DNA of 64,000 nt, from assembly GCA_036245525.1 (NCBI GenBank), contig BTPG01000004.1, positions 161,406,749 through 161,470,748 of the forward strand, in the 5' to 3' direction. Made by a program: the position numbers and the translations under genes. The notes beneath the pieces are model-generated. The model searched no databases. It saw nothing but the letters and a program-made list of their open reading frames with translations, and was not told where the DNA came from. This document shows, piece by piece, positions 22,661-30,088 of the stretch. This stretch comes from Semisulcospira habei. Taxonomy: Eukaryota > Mollusca > Gastropoda > Semisulcospiridae. Position 1 is the first letter of the stretch. Every line of letters begins with the position of its first letter.

Positions 22661-23266
22661 ATGAACTTGATGACACTTGACCCACACTGTGGTTTGTTTT
22701 GCGGTGCCACAGGCTGTGGAAAAACTGAATTTGTTCTTAATCTCTTACAAACAAGATACATCTATCATTTCAAAAACATTGTGATATTTTGTCCTACGAT
22801 CAAACACAACAAAGCTTATCACAACCGTTTATTCATTTGGACTGACAGCAACATTTACTTAGTTGACCCTGAGAAAAAACTGAATGACTACCTGCTGTAT
22901 TTTTACAAGCAATTTGAAGGACAGTCAACTTTGTTTATTGTTGATGATTGCTCTGCAGAAAAAGATATTGTTAAGAAGAGAAACACATTAGCAGAACTTG
23001 CTTTTAGTGGCAGGCATGCAAATATCAGTGTATGGATTCTCACTCAAACATATAATGCTGTACTGAAAGATTTTCGTGAGCAGTTAAAGTTTATCTGTTT
23101 GTTTTACTGTAAGGATCGTGACAGCTTTGAAGACTGTCTCAGAGAAAACGATGTCATCCCAAATAAACATGAACGAGATGGCGTAAAACACAAACTGAAA
23201 TCAACTAAGCATCTAAAGCTTATTTTAAAGACAGATCAGCCCACAGGGTATGGATTAGTGAATTAA
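22661..23266 (+). CDS. M3: genome-packaging ATPase (FtsK-HerA/A32 type)
   Basis: Intact 201-codon frame. Walker A is GATGCGKTEF near residue 18 and Walker B is TLFIVDDCSAE near residue 95. Between them lie IVIFCPTIKHN and VDPEKKLNDYLLYF, and NTLAELAFSGRHANISVWILTQ follows, with the Q at the usual sensor position. In Maverick/Polinton elements and related viruses this ATPase pumps DNA into the capsid. The start at 22661 is chosen because it follows 'tagtattaaa' and lies 20 bp after the capsid-like gene's stop; a second Met is three codons later (M4 uses that one). It is the only uninterrupted copy of this gene in the window. Confidence 0.88.
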   Translation: MNLMTLDPHCGLFCGATGCGKTEFVLNLLQTRYIYHFKNIVIFCPTIKHNKAYHNRLFIWTDSNIYLVDPEKKLNDYLLYFYKQFEGQSTLFIVDDCSAEKDIVKKRNTLAELAFSGRHANISVWILTQTYNAVLKDFREQLKFICLFYCKDRDSFEDCLRENDVIPNKHERDGVKHKLKSTKHLKLILKTDQPTGYGLVN

Positions 23267-23293
23267 TTTATACTTATGGTTTGTCCATAAAAA

Positions 23294-23693
23294 ATGACAG
23301 ACAGACAAAGCAGGCGAGCATTTGATATCACAGAGAGCTTCAGAGGTGTTGTGCATTTTAATGACTTAAAAACACAAGTTAAACATCCGTTTGAGCCTTT
23401 GATAAAACTCGCAACACCAACGAAGATATACATAACATTTAATGTAACTTTTTGGATATTCTAATAGTTCACCATGTTATAATTACAAGACTGTTGATCT
23501 TAAGACACAAGATTTTATAGTTTATGATGCTAACTGTGACTGGTTTGAGAGTATGTGTTTACACATATTCTACCATCTAAGTAAACAACATGATTATATT
23601 GAATTTGTTACTGTCAATAAAGTGATATTACACCTGCAGCATGAGCACAAGACCTTAAGACACATACCAGGAAAGTGGTTGATTTGTTGGTGA
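23294..23693 (+). pseudogene. M3: small conserved protein, paralogue 1
   Basis: Starts MTDRQSRRAFDITESF after 'tttgtccataaaaa', a half palindrome plus A-rich leader. A one-base T insertion near 23453 shifts frame; the rest (YNYKTVDLKTQDF, DANCDWFESMCLHIFYHL, FVTVNKVILHLQHE) ends at TGA 23691-23693. It resembles the two tandem genes of M4 (36946-37293 and 36592-36912). No known domain; the conserved DANCxWFE and VTVNKVxLH motifs are the best markers. Immediately downstream (to 23763) lies the last ~24 codons of a second paralogue. Confidence 0.75.
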
Positions 23694-23763
23694 GTGAACT
23701 ATATAAACTGAATCTGTTTATTGTAGGTGTTACAGTCAATAAAGTGGTATTACACAAGGTGTA
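23694..23763 (+). pseudogene. M3: 3' remnant of small-protein paralogue 2
   Basis: The frame reading ELYKLNLFIVGVTVNKVVLH matches the last codons of the M4 gene at 36592-36912, base for base over long stretches. Everything 5' of it is missing, so a deletion removed most of paralogue 2. M5 shows a more decayed version of the same remnant at about 63319-63390. Confidence 0.75.
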
Positions 23764-23780
23764 ATTTTTATATTTATTAT

Positions 23781-23793
23781 TTTGTCGGACAAA
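23781..23793. promoter_or_regulatory. 13-bp palindrome before polB (M3)
   Basis: TTTGTCGGACAAA, a perfect inverted repeat around one central base, 5 bp before the polB start position. Identical sequences occur at 36564-36576, 36918-36930 and 63402-63414. Confidence 0.6.
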
Positions 23794-23798
23794 TAAAA

Positions 23799-26000
23799 AG
23801 GGCAGACAATGCCCAAAGCCCATCAAGCTTAAGAAACGTGTTTTACACAACAGATTTGCCTATATCCAACACTTACAGTGTCTATGAATCGATAGAAAGG
23901 TCTTTTTATGTCATACAAGATAACCTTCTTTCTGGCAGTGTAAAGATTCAGATTGTTGCAAAAATAGAATTTACAAGGGTAAATGGTGAAATGATTGTTT
24001 CGTATATCTCAACAAGACAACACACAGTTAATTCGAGAAGAGAATTGGAAAAAGTGTTTAGAGAAAGACTGTTGCCTGACTTTCTCGAAGCAATTGACAG
24101 AGCAAAAATGCGGGGGTCTGGTTGGCATGAAGGTCGTGTACATGAACTGCAACTGAAGCAGTCAAGGTATCATCCTATTTTAGGCAAATCATGGCTGCCT
24201 CTACCAAAAGAGGTTGCAGACAAAAAGGCTGTAGTCAATATTCAGAACAATGATAATTTATGTTTTATGTGGTGTGTGCTTGCTAAACTACACTTTGAAA
24301 AAAAAACAAGACCTGATCGCATATCTAACTATACCAAATTTGTAAATGAACTCAACCTTAGTGGCATAGAGTTTCCTGTTAAGGTGGATGATATAGATTT
24401 GTTTGAAAAACTAAATCCTGGTATATCTGTAAATGTGTATGTATGGGATAATGAGTCTGAGAACAAGTTACAACCAATTAGAGTATCACCAATTGCCCCA
24501 ACCTATGGACAGTCAGAAGATAAGCATGTTGACATGTTACTAATAAGTTCTGGTGATAACTTTCACTACACAATTATCAGAAGTATGTCAAGACTAATTC
24601 ATCATACAACAAAACATGATGGTAAACAGGAATTTTGTAAAAAATGTTTACAGAGGTTTTCCTCTATTAAAGTAGCACACAAACATGTCCAGCACTGCAG
24701 GTCAGCTGATGACATTCAAACAATACTTAGGTATCCAGATCCTGGTAGCAAGGTTTATTTTAAAAACCATGGGAATCAACAAAAGCTGCCGTTTGTAGTG
24801 TATGCTGATTTTGAATCACTGGTTGTTCCATATGATGGTCCTGTTCCAGAATCATTACCAAAGACAATAAAGTTGAGTGACCAAGTGGTGTGTTCTTTTG
24901 GATACATTCTTGTTAGGTCAGACGGTCAGCATACAGAACCTGTTATCTACAGAGGTGAAAATGCAGCAGCTGAGTTTTTAACAGAAATGAGACAACTGTA
25001 TAGTCAAGTAGTACAGTATTTGGAAAACTGTCAGATGCCTTTGTTGATGACAGAAGAAGACAAACTAAATTTTGATGCAGCAGTGATGTGTTGGATTTGT
25101 GAACAAGCCCTTGATGGTGATAAAGTTCGCGATCATGACCACATAACTGGGCGTTACAGAGGTGCTGCACATGGTGATTGCAACTTGAAACTAAAAATTG
25201 ATCCCAAGGCATATAAGTTGCCTATCTTTTTCCACAATCTCAAGGGGTATGATTCACATATTATCATGCAGGTCTTACAAAAAAATTTGTTGCATTGCCC
25301 AGACAACTGAGAAATACTTGACTTTTAGGTTGGATAAATTAGCATTTTATGACTCTATGCAACATTTGTCTTTAGGGCTTGCTAGTCTGGCAGATGGACT
25401 GACATCGTTTCCAATAACAAGTAAATATTTTGAGCCAGACTTGATCAAGAAAGGAGTGTATCCGTACGAGTACATCAGTGACTGGGTTGTGTTTGAGGAA
25501 AGGAGACTGCCACCAAAAGAGAAATTTTATTCTACACTAAATGGTAAAGGTATTTCTGACTCTGATTATCAACATGCACTTGATGCGTGGGATAAATTAG
25601 GGTGTCAAACAATTGGTGACTATCATGACCAGTACTTAAAGGCTGACGTTTGTTTGCTAGCAGACGTATTTGAAAGTTACCGTGAAAAGGGTTTGTTGCA
25701 CTACAGTCTTGACCCTGCTTGCTACATAACTAGTCCTGGCATGACATGGGATGCATTTTTGAAATCCAGCAAGATATTTATAGACCTGTTGTCTGATCGT
25801 ACAATGGGTGAAATGGTTGGAATGTGGTTTGAGGGGAGGTATTAGTATAGCCGCAAACAACTATGCCAAAGCCAACAACAAATATCTTGATGACTTTGAC
25901 CCCTCAAGGCCAAGGTCATTCATTACATACTTGGACGCTAATAACCTTTATGGATTTGCAATGTGTGAGTTATTGCCCTTGAAAACTTTTGTCTGTATGA
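23799..26000 (+). pseudogene. M3: protein-primed DNA polymerase B, 5' part
   Basis: The start codon is altered (AGG where M5 has ATG at the same place). The frame then reads through the N-terminal domain (GSGWHEGRVHEL, SRYHPILGKSWLPLP, NLCFMWCVLAKLHF), a CxxC...HxxxC segment, exonuclease motif I (VYADFESL), a Cys/HDH treble-clef segment (CWICEQ, VRDHDHITGRYRGAAHG), and exonuclease motif II (FHNLKGYDSHIIMQ). A frameshift near 25275 and another near 25835 follow, with YDSMQHLSLGLASL, DVCLLADVFE (exo III) and motif A (YLDANNLYGFAM) before the scaffold gap. It copies element ends by protein priming in intact relatives. Palm motifs B and C are lost in the gap. Confidence 0.9.
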
Positions 26001-26500
26001 NNNNNNNNNNNNNNNNNNNNNNNNNNNNNNNNNNNNNNNNNNNNNNNNNNNNNNNNNNNNNNNNNNNNNNNNNNNNNNNNNNNNNNNNNNNNNNNNNNNN
26101 NNNNNNNNNNNNNNNNNNNNNNNNNNNNNNNNNNNNNNNNNNNNNNNNNNNNNNNNNNNNNNNNNNNNNNNNNNNNNNNNNNNNNNNNNNNNNNNNNNNN
26201 NNNNNNNNNNNNNNNNNNNNNNNNNNNNNNNNNNNNNNNNNNNNNNNNNNNNNNNNNNNNNNNNNNNNNNNNNNNNNNNNNNNNNNNNNNNNNNNNNNNN
26301 NNNNNNNNNNNNNNNNNNNNNNNNNNNNNNNNNNNNNNNNNNNNNNNNNNNNNNNNNNNNNNNNNNNNNNNNNNNNNNNNNNNNNNNNNNNNNNNNNNNN
26401 NNNNNNNNNNNNNNNNNNNNNNNNNNNNNNNNNNNNNNNNNNNNNNNNNNNNNNNNNNNNNNNNNNNNNNNNNNNNNNNNNNNNNNNNNNNNNNNNNNNN
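26001..26500. other. Scaffold gap of 500 N
   Basis: Exactly 500 N, typical of an arbitrary-length gap. The left side is mid-polB and the right side is unrelated sequence, so order and distance across the gap are uncertain. Confidence 0.99.
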
Positions 26501-26890
26501 TTATAATGTATTGTCTTTGATCAGACCATTAAAGAAATAATCTTTGCGAAATGAAAAGCACATGCGCGTCTTATTTTACTGAAGACTTTTGAAGTCGTTT
26601 GAGGCATTCACTCTTCGCTTCCACTGCATTACTCTGACAATGTGTAGACAATACTGCTGGTCATGCAGACAGCGACGTCACTTACGTCATAACTCTGTTA
26701 TGCATTCACGTATATTCTTTTGACGTCAGTCATGTCTGGTGTGATCCAGGTCAGAAGATTTCAACTGTTTTCTTTTACAAAAATAGTGGAGAAATTAACA
26801 CAAATACGTTATACGTTATACACCACGCGTACAGCGCGAGCCGCCGGTTTCCAGGACAGTACAGAAGTGGTCTACAGCAGCTAAATATGC
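26501..26890. other. Gene-free segment right of the gap with CRE-like sites
   Basis: No viral similarity until 26891. It contains GACGTCACTTACGTCA (about 26671) and TTGACGTCAGTCA (about 26719), CREB/ATF-like sites that could be chance or part of a host promoter. Nothing else recognised. Confidence 0.45.
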
Positions 26891-27310
26891 CGATTATCTG
26901 TAGGAGGTATAGCTCTCTTTGCAACGGGAGTGGGAAGTGTCATAGGAATTGCTATTGAAGGTGTTGGCCTTGCCACAAGCCTGGCATGCTTTGGTATGGA
27001 AGCCCTTAACGAAAGATTTCATACTAAGTTGCAGAAGCACGAAGCCTTGAGTACGCTTGCTGGAGCTAATCTGAGCAGTATGAAACTTATTATCAGTAAG
27101 GCTTTAGACGATAATAAAATTGACGATCACGAATTTAAGAGAGTCCAGGATGATTTGGCCAATTACAAACAACAGAAATCTGAAATACAGAATAAGATGC
27201 GTAGTCAACCCATGAATGTTGAAGAGCTAAAGAAATCTTTTTTAGAGGAAGGAAAAAAAATAGGGGTGGAAGAAACTATGAAAAAAGTTCAAGGACTTTT
27301 AAGCAAGTAA
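26891..27310 (+). pseudogene. M4: 3' part of the hydrophobic PPxY protein gene
   Basis: Similarity to M3/M5 starts abruptly at 26891 inside the glycine-rich hydrophobic region (SVGGIALFATGVGSVIG). The frame then stays open to a stop at 27308-27310 (KVQGLLSK), confirming the natural end of this frame. Downstream in another frame LSYSSQRDVMPF runs to PPPEYY and a stop at 27411-27413, paralleling PPPDYY in M3 and M5. The 5' part and everything beyond are missing at the 26890 breakpoint. Confidence 0.85.
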
Positions 27311-27429
27311 AAATCAATGTTCATTAAATTTGTCATACTCTTCACAAAGAGATGTCATGCCTTTTATGCCTGCTCATTTGATGCTATCAGCTCCACCACC
27401 AGAGTACTACTGAGAAAAAAAGTTTTCTT

Positions 27430-27590
27430 GTTGTCCTTGTAACTTGAGAAATCTGACCGAGTGTCTTATTGTCTGGAGTCAAGAACTTATAAGAACTTGT
27501 GACAACTAACTTCAAAGTTAACGTCAAAGTTACTTGTAAGTTGTAGGTAACTTTGAATTTAGTTATCAAGTAAGATCAAAAGTTATTCAC
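27430..27590. repeat. M4: terminal-type AT-rich array
   Basis: Contains CAACTAACTTCAAAGTTAAC, TCAAAGTTACTTG and GTAACTTTGAATTTAGTTATC, arranged partly as an inverted pair. Related to the arrays at 16240-16440 and about 56250-56500. Here it lies between the hydrophobic-protein fragment and the integrase module, whereas in M3 and M5 viral sequence ends at it. Confidence 0.6.
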
Positions 27591-27606
27591 AGGTCCAAGC
27601 AAAGCT

Positions 27607-27807
27607 GTGTTATTTTTTGTTGTTGATAGTGACAGTTTTTCACGTGATCTCGAAAGCAACCCCATTGTTTCAAGTTCAATAGGCAAATTAGCATGCCTTA
27701 TGTTTTACAAGTTTAGCAATTACCTTGCATCTGTGGTAACCTTGCTTGTTACTGGGAGTCATATCAATTTTTCTAAAATAAATTTTAAATTAGAAGAAAA
27801 TGGATGA
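27607..27807 (+). CDS. M4: possible 66-aa small ORF
   Basis: An ATG-initiated frame of 66 codons with a hydrophobic stretch (FYKFSNYLASVVTLLVTG). Its stop overlaps the next gene's start (ATGGATGA). It is the only frame filling this gap, but no homologue is present in the window to test it. Low confidence. Confidence 0.3.
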   Translation: MLFFVVDSDSFSRDLESNPIVSSSIGKLACLMFYKFSNYLASVVTLLVTGSHINFSKINFKLEENG

Positions 27808-28265
27808 GACCCAGACGACTCCACAACAGAGGCCTGTCTTGACACAGGTTCAAACAGTGACTAAGACTAAAAGCCCAGGTCAAATAGAGGCTGGAAAAAG
27901 ATTAGCTGAATATAACAGACAAAAAAAAATTACAGCTTCAGACATTAACACAAAAGACTGACACACCATCAACAGCACCAGTGTCACTACCATCAGGACC
28001 AACACACTCCCAAAAAAGTGAGAGACAAACAACTGAGTCTAAACCTGAAACAACAAAATATATAGTTGCTGGATTTGTTCTCGGATTTGGTTACGCAGGT
28101 TACCAATTATACAAAAAATACAAACCAAACACTCGAACAGTGTCCAAAAAAATCAAACACTCCAAAAATAAAAAAAGAAATCTCCACATTACCAGCAGTG
28201 TCAAAACCTTTGGACCCATTTTACATGCAGTAAATAAATTTATTATTTTAATTTTTGTAGCATAA
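27800..28265 (+). pseudogene. M4: single-pass membrane protein with basic tail, frameshifted
   Basis: Starts MDETQTTPQQRPVLTQ and runs to an A run at 27921-27929, where the frame shifts. The second part (from about 27930) is Thr/Ser/Pro-rich, then YIVAGFVLGFGYAGYQLY, a likely membrane helix, then a Lys/Arg-rich tail. The original product would be about 155 aa. First gene of a tight plus-strand block leading to the integrase; the next start is 4 bp after its stop. Unknown function. Confidence 0.6.
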
Positions 28266-28269
28266 GAAA

Positions 28270-28501
28270 ATGAGCGACACAAAGAACTTAATGAACCTTG
28301 TCTATCACTCTGCCGTAATAAGCGAGCTAACAGTTGCTTATTCTATGCTGGGGAAAAGTCTTCTCAAAATGAAATCAGCAGACCTTGGTAGATTAGACTT
28401 CGAAGACTAAGACTAAGCTAGTAGCAGTTGTCACAGCATCGATTGCCACAAAAGACCTTCTCGTCAAGCAAGGAATTATTCCAGAAAATGTTTCTAAGTA
28501 A
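28270..28501 (+). pseudogene. M4: small helical protein, frameshifted
   Basis: MSDTKNLMNLVYHSAVISEL opens a 46-codon frame that ends at TAA near 28409. The adjacent frame continues KLVAVVTASIATKDLLVK to a stop at 28501, so a one-base shift likely split a ~77-aa protein. Preceded by 'tagcataagaaa'. The next gene starts 8 bp later. Unknown function. Confidence 0.55.
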
Positions 28502-28509
28502 TAAAAAAT

Positions 28510-28947
28510 ATGGCAACTATAGCTATTATGATTGGTGGGGCCGTTGTTAACGCACTTGCATTTAGTGGTTTAAACTATCTTTTTTCAAAGATGGGTAGAG
28601 AGGAATCAGCAGAAAAAATGAAGCGTCACAATGAGGCATCTGAAAAACTGGCACAAGCTCAACAAGATTATGAGAAGCAGAGAATTGAAAAACTTGATTT
28701 CATCAATGAAAAACTCAGGCTTGATGGTCACGCACAGCATACATTTTCAAATGTCGATGACGCGATCAAAGAATACTTTCTTGTTACTGGCGAAGTCATG
28801 ACCATCCCGCAACCAAAACTTAGTGACTACTATCAACCAAGCCCAGAACAAACAAATGGAGAAATAATATTTGTTCTAGTAGGAATGACATTAGTATATT
28901 TTACAGGAGTTTTTATTGCTAGAAGAAATGACAGATGTCGGAGCTAA
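28510..28947 (+). CDS. M4: 145-aa protein with two membrane segments flanking a coiled coil
   Basis: N-terminal hydrophobic glycine/alanine segment (IAIMIGGAVVNALAFSGLNYLF, shown here in part as IAIMIGGAVVNALAF), then a charged helical region (EKMKRHNEASEKLAQAQQDY, residues 35-75), then a C-terminal hydrophobic helix (IIFVLVGMTLVYFTGVFIA). Open throughout. Its last 20 bases overlap the integrase start in another frame. No family recognised; it may be membrane-associated. Confidence 0.65.
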   Translation: MATIAIMIGGAVVNALAFSGLNYLFSKMGREESAEKMKRHNEASEKLAQAQQDYEKQRIEKLDFINEKLRLDGHAQHTFSNVDDAIKEYFLVTGEVMTIPQPKLSDYYQPSPEQTNGEIIFVLVGMTLVYFTGVFIARRNDRCRS

Positions 28948-29863
28948 ACTATCAAAAATATATTACTCCCCTATTGGCTACTGGAAAGGAAAAACTGCAA
29001 TAGAAAAAGTACATGTAGCTGTGGGTGGGGATGTTACACTCGACCAAATAAAACAGTGGCTACAAAAACAAGCAATTTGGCAAATATATCTTCCTGCTCC
29101 AAGAAAAATAACAAGACCTCATTTTGTAAACACTACCCCTAATGACACCCATCAAATGGATCTCCTGTTCTTGCCACATGATACAATAAGAAAGAAACGA
29201 TACAAGTATGCATTAACTGTTGTCGACATAGCTTCACGGTACAAGGATAACTGACAAAAATGCTGTAACAGTGGCCACTGCGTTAACAGAGAGCTTGTGC
29301 AAGTCGATGACGGATCTGAATTTAAAGGTGCTGTTAATCAGTTATTTGCAAAGCATGGTGTGCTAGTGCAGCGAGGCATACCAGGTGTGCACAGATCACA
29401 GGCTATTGTTGAGAACTTTAACAAACAATTATCAGAGAGACTTTTCAGCTATCAGTATTCTAAGGAACTTATGCATGACTCACGTAACACTGAGTGGGTT
29501 AAGAGATTACCGTCTGTGATAAAAGCAATGAATAATGAGGGTCAGCCTAAACCTGTTGATGCTATTAAATTGAAAACACTGCCATCAGGGTCAGAAATAA
29601 AAACAAAAGCACCTGACACAAGCTTGTTTACAAAACAGGTGAGATATTTGTATCAACCCAGCGAAGCTGAGAATGACGTCAGACGTAGGGCAACTGATCC
29701 AATTTGGTCTACGTCTGTCCACAATATAAAGAAAATAGTTCCTGGCACTAATGCATCGATTTATTATCTGTATGAGCCGCCCCAAAGAGGGCATTTGTTA
29801 GAGAAGAATTACAGATTATTCCCCCACACACTGTTACACATTTTTAACCATTTCATCAACTAA
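28928..29863 (+). pseudogene. M4: Maverick/Polinton-type integrase (rve/DDE)
   Basis: N-terminus YYSPIGYWKGKTAI and WLQKQAIWQIYLPAPRK, the pattern seen before the catalytic core in Polinton integrases. Core: HQMDLLFLP (first Asp), LTVVDIASRY, LVQVDDGSEFKG (second Asp), VENFNKQLSER (Glu, about 35 residues on). The C-terminal part includes DPIWSTSVHNI and YYLYEPP, like the chromo-like end of these enzymes. A deletion and stop near 29251-29300 remove a short linker still present in M1. The gene would insert element DNA into host DNA. Its 3' end overlaps the convergent polB end by 30 bases (29834-29863). Confidence 0.88.
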
Positions 29864-30088
29864 TTCATTGATTAGTTCATCAACCAGTTCATCAGCTATT
29901 TCTTCAGATAACTTGAGCCTGTAATGCCCAGGTGCATAAGCCTTTTCCTTGGTGTGAAACACCCGTTTTGTGTCCCCTACTGCTAGAGACTTTTTATGTG
30001 TTTGGATCATTTCAATATTGTGTCTATTTGATCTCAGTGTCTTGTTTGGCTAATCAGGCATTAGTTCTCCATCTAATTACTTACTTAC

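Noticed and set aside
27430..27590. Two full terminal inverted repeats joined head to head
   Set aside because: A short inverted pair exists, but the E-side array of M5 contains the same motif in tandem, so the palindrome may just reflect array structure. Kept only as part of the junction finding.
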